Positions 10,486 to 13,383 of a stretch of DNA of 13,383 nucleotides are shown here, one piece after another. This DNA comes from Podila epigama (lineage: Eukaryota > Mortierellomycota > Mortierellomycetes > Mortierellales > Mortierellaceae), in assembly GCA_015679605.1 (NCBI GenBank), contig JAAAVE010000800.1, positions 1 through 13,383 of the forward strand, given 5' to 3'. A program made the translations under genes and the position numbers. The first letter of the stretch is position 1. Each line of letters opens with the position of its first letter. Under the pieces are notes generated by a model. The model had not been told where the DNA came from. It made no database searches and was given only the letters and a program-made list of their open reading frames with translations.

Positions 10486-12302
10486 ATGTCATCATTGCAG
10501 GCTGTTGAACGCACATTGTCCGAGCTTAACTTGCTGGGCCCTGACGGATGGCCCACATGGACTCAGGTCTTGCAAAAGTCATACAAAGCCAACTATGGAC
10601 GAAGCGAGGACCCAGGTACCGTACTACACACACTTCTTTCCAATTCAAAAGCAAAAAAAGGCTCAGCATACACGACCATAATTCTTCTCTAACATGCGCA
10701 ACGTATCATATGAATACCAATGCCACATCAATGGTATCAATAGTCTACCTCCATCTCGCTTCCAAGACCAGGCTAGGTGCAGTGACCTTGCTCGCAGTAC
10801 AGTTCCAGGACTTTTTACTCGAGGATGGTCGTTACTTGCTCTTCCAAATGTCCATCACCGACCAGAACCTTCTCTCCACCATTCAGAGCAATCAGGTTGG
10901 CCAGCTTGCATGGTAAGACAACGAGAGAGTAATTGAGGGAGAGAGCGTGTGTTGTGAGTGAGTGACACATCCGAACATTGCTCTTGACATGTTCCTGCAG
11001 AATTGTCTGAACTGTTCGAGCTGTATGAATTGTCTGAGCTGTCTGAGCTATCTGAACGGTATCAAAAAGGAAACAAATCTGGACAGATACGTATTGACCG
11101 AGCACACACAAGCCCACTTGTGCACCCGACTTTTCACTTTCGACCACAGACCAAACTATGGACATGAAAAGGAACAGGACATGATGGGAATCAATGAACA
11201 ATGGAAAATTATTACATTGCTCTTTGCCGCTCTCAATCGATGAGAACAAATACGCAGGTTCTTTTGAACCCCAGGAGAGTGAAAGATCGAACCGACTGGG
11301 AATGAGCGAAAATCTGAACAGGACAGGGTACACACACCCACACCCGGTCCAAGCACTAATCATTTCAGGGCGAGATGTTGTTGATTTTTCAAACTAGTGC
11401 ATGCACAATTTAGCTTGAAACTCATCCTCACTTTATTTGTTTTGTGTCTTTGTTTGTTTGTCGTCGTCGTTTTTTATTTTCATCTCCCGTTAGGCAAATG
11501 CCAAAGTCGCGCGAGTACTTTCACTTGACAGGCAAATTCTACATCTGCTCAGCACCGCGCCAGGTCACACGCTTTTCGCCACCTGTCTTGCCCCACATTG
11601 GAGCTTCGACCGAAGACCAGGCCGCTCAGCGCCAGTTATCGAACCAGTTTTGGGAGGCAAAACGGATTGAGCAATGGCGCAAATTGCCCCCAAAGATCAG
11701 AGCATCGTACACTTGGCCAACAGCAGGACTCGTGCCAAAATCAGATGCCACCGCATTCCAATGCCTTGCCATGGAGGATATGACACAGCAGGATACCAAG
11801 CCAGTGTCAGGAAGCAACAGAGACAGCATCATGTCCCAGGATGGAACCCCCAACCCCATGTCCTCACCTTCCTCGCCCTCCTCAGTGACTTCCTTCCGCA
11901 CACGATGGAATACCTCTGGCTCCATTAGCGGCATCATCGGAGACTCGGATTCGCCCCTCTCACCATCCCCATTGAACAAGATCCGAAACGACAACCCGCA
12001 AAAGATTCTGCACGACATTGCCCTGGATAACTATTGTCTCTTGGTCTTCAAGCCCCTAGACATTGTCCATTTCGAATCGTCTCTTCTGCCTCCAAAGAGA
12101 ACGGTATGTGTTGTATTCGCGTTTTGCTCCTGGTTTGCGGCATTTTTTTTTTTTTTTTCTTTCATCTGCAGCTTTGACCCACAGACCAAGAATGAAAAAG
12201 CATGCATACTAACTCAGCACTGCTCGTTCATTCGCTTTTCTCCTCTAGATCTATACCACAGATGCTGCCGGCAACTGGGCTATGAACGAGGCCAACCCAT
12301 AA
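10486..12302 (+). CDS. Pyridoxamine 5'-phosphate oxidase-like protein, Alr4036 FMN-binding family
   Basis: Four exons: 10486-10615, 10744-10912, 11494-12103 and 12249-12302, giving 320 aa. The fold is a split-barrel flavin-binding domain: VYLHLASKT (~44-52) and LLAVQFQDFL (59-68) as early strands, then VGQLAWQMPKSREYFHLTGK (95-114), which corresponds to the family's W-(Y)-(F)-P-K-T-R-E-x-F-R-x-x-G signature. Next come FWEAKRIEQW (~152-161), RASYTWPTAG (169-178), NYCLLVFKPLDIVHFE (279-294) and a terminal IYTTDAAGNWAMNEANP, all typical of the Alr4036 family C-terminus. Residues ~195-272 form a Ser/Pro/Asp-rich insertion between two core strands. The usual R-T-(V/L)-V-F-R-G strand is changed here (T-L-L-A-V-Q-F), so flavin binding may differ. 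Whether it oxidises pyridoxamine phosphate is not shown; many relatives have unknown substrates. Introns are 128, 581 and 145 nt. Confidence 0.85.
10913..11493 (+). other. Long (581 nt) intron of PPOX-like gene
   Basis: The intron runs from GTAAGA to TTAG, splitting a tryptophan codon (TG/G) so that LAW joins QMPKSRE as in the family. It holds a 9-bp degenerate tandem array (10998-11060). A minus-strand open frame over 10815-11363 overlaps exon 2 and the intron but resembles no family; it is treated as incidental. Confidence 0.7.
10998..11060 (+). repeat. Degenerate 9-bp tandem repeat, consensus CTGAGCTGT
   Basis: Seven consecutive 9-mers are visible: CAGAATTGT, CTGAACTGT, TCGAGCTGT, ATGAATTGT, CTGAGCTGT, CTGAGCTAT, CTGAACGGT. 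The period is exact with only substitutions. It is an intronic minisatellite that has diverged, lying about 85 nt after the donor site. Confidence 0.75.
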
Positions 12303-12396
12303 GAATCTCCTTTTTTGAAAAAGTCCCCCTTCACTTTCCATATGGGATAAAAACCCCATTATATACATTATTCATACAAGTCCTCGCATTAACTAT

Positions 12397-12402
12397 AATA
12401 AA
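12397..12402 (+). promoter_or_regulatory. Polyadenylation signal AATAAA for PPOX-like gene
   Basis: A canonical AATAAA lies 95 nt after the stop codon and 75 nt before the facing RPP40 stop codon. The 174-nt stretch from 12303 to 12476 holds nothing else that I can identify, and no canonical signal for the minus-strand gene. Confidence 0.55.
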
Positions 12403-12476
12403 CTCAAAAAACTCTCACTCCCTGACTAGAAAGTCAAACACTTTCATCTTCATTTTTATACTTTTGTGATGTCAAG

Positions 12477-13351
12477 TTATGAGTGTGCATCATGGCCACC
12501 GACATTCTCGAGGAGCACATATACACCTTTGTCTTGATTTTCCTTTCCACCATTGAGAGAGAGTTGGTTGGACCAGAGAAAGAATGAAAACAAGTTCTCG
12601 CCTGTCAGCAAATGTCCATGTTCACGGTCGCGCCACGAGATGGGCGAGTCCTGGAATCCCCAAACAGTAAAATTCGCCCAACCCGAGGTTGTGCATGTTG
12701 AGGTATCCTTGTTCAACAGATCCCGTAACGATTCAAAAATAGGAAGAATAGACACCGACGGGATGAATCCACTGATCTCTAGAAGGTATCCTGAGGATCC
12801 TGTCCGTTCTGAAGTAGCCTGAGCAGGATTAGAGTATACGCAAAGATAGGGATCAATGTTATCATGGACAGTAATTCTAGATAGCGTGAAAAAAAGGCAA
12901 GGTTGCACTGTTAGTATCGAACGACGTTTCTAACCACTGGTTGACATGATGACAGGACTGATAGGCTGTTGCAAGAATTTCAGCGTAAGCGTTGCAAAAG
13001 AGGATTGAACAGCTCATATTTACCTCTCCGACTGGATCCCAGCCATTCCAATCCATTCAAACAATTCGGCGACATTGAGACGCCAACGGACGTCATTCTT
13101 GCCAATGGTCCGAATCACTGTCGTGTCAGGGATCATGATGTTATCCAGCACTGTTGTTTGAACTTTATACCCCAACTTTTGCGCGCGTGTCGATTCTGGA
13201 AATTCGAGAGGCAGTGACACTCCGTCTTGATCAACACTCGCCAAGACCATGGGAATCACACCCGTGTACGTGTTCTCAAAGCACCATTTTATCCGATCGA
13301 ATCCTGCCTTTCCTGGTTTCATCGAAGGATCCTTCAAGTCAAGTGTTACAA
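12477..13351 (-). CDS. RPP40: Ribonuclease P/MRP protein subunit p40, C-terminal part
   Basis: Two exons are visible on the minus strand, 13351-13024 and 12876-12477; the N-terminal exons lie beyond the right edge. About 241 residues are seen. The match is to the Rpp40 family: VTLDL...KAGFDRIKWCF, then RWRLNVAELFEWIGM, corresponding to the human LELFDWLG region, then GYLLEISGFIPS and a C-terminal block WANFTVWGFQDSPISWRDREHG followed by LLTGENLFSFFLW, which parallels human VQGFADSPVSW...EHG...GEHLYNF. Rpp40 is a protein subunit of nuclear RNase P and RNase MRP, which process pre-tRNA 5' ends and pre-rRNA. The intron (12877-13023, 147 nt) splits an Arg codon as AG/A. The upstream acceptor CTAG ends at 13352; reading past it meets an in-frame TGA, supporting an intron running off the window. 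Confidence 0.9.
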
Positions 13352-13383
13352 CTAGATGGGTTCGTCAAAGAGTGCGATCAGAT

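Noticed and set aside
11135-12190. Similar words (CTTTCGACCACAGACCAA and CTTTGACCCACAGACCAA) in two introns of the PPOX gene
   Set aside because: The match is about 18 bases with differences and does not extend; it is insufficient to claim a duplicated element.

Overview
The window looks like nuclear DNA of an early-diverging filamentous fungus, most likely Mucoromycota (Mortierellales-like). This placement is an inference. It rests on intron-rich protein genes (2 to 6 exons each, introns mostly 100-190 nt with GTAAGT-like donors), long A/T homopolymer runs in introns and UTRs, CT-rich 5' leaders, and the presence of an RPP40 homologue, which budding yeast lacks. No mobile element, virus, CRISPR array or bacterial-type operon was seen.

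Layout, left to right: the 3' part of a tRNA-Gly(GCC) (+, 1-48); a SZRD1-like protein with two SUZ-like modules (+, 172-1604, 4 exons); an RBM25 homologue, a U1-associated splicing factor with RRM, RE/RD-rich region and PWI domain (-, 4955-1707, 6 exons); GET1, the ER receptor subunit for tail-anchored proteins, with an unusual Met/Gly-rich C-terminal tail (+, 5632-7077, 5 exons); a type I DAHP synthase of the shikimate pathway (-, 9839-7302, 6 exons, one intron of 851 nt); a PPOX/Alr4036-type FMN-binding-domain protein (+, 10486-12302, 4 exons); and the C-terminal part of RPP40, an RNase P/MRP protein, cut by the right edge (-, 13351-12477, 2 exons seen). Joining the exons at the splice sites named in each entry keeps every reading frame open, with codon totals that are exact multiples of three.

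The six protein genes alternate strictly in strand (+ - + - + -). Convergent pairs have only 102, 224 and 173 nt between stop codons. The two divergent pairs share promoter regions of 676 nt (RBM25/GET1) and 646 nt (DAHP synthase/PPOX). Three of the six genes act in RNA biology (SZRD1-like, RBM25, RPP40), but nothing suggests a functional cluster. These appear to be conserved housekeeping genes in a compact genome.

I did not find a new multi-gene system. The most notable signals are the GET1 tail with three PFAA motifs, the tandem SUZ arrangement, a repeated TAATTGCACATTACA element in the DAHP synthase/PPOX divergent promoter, a 9-bp degenerate tandem repeat in a PPOX intron, and clustered G-runs in the sense strand of the long DAHP synthase intron.
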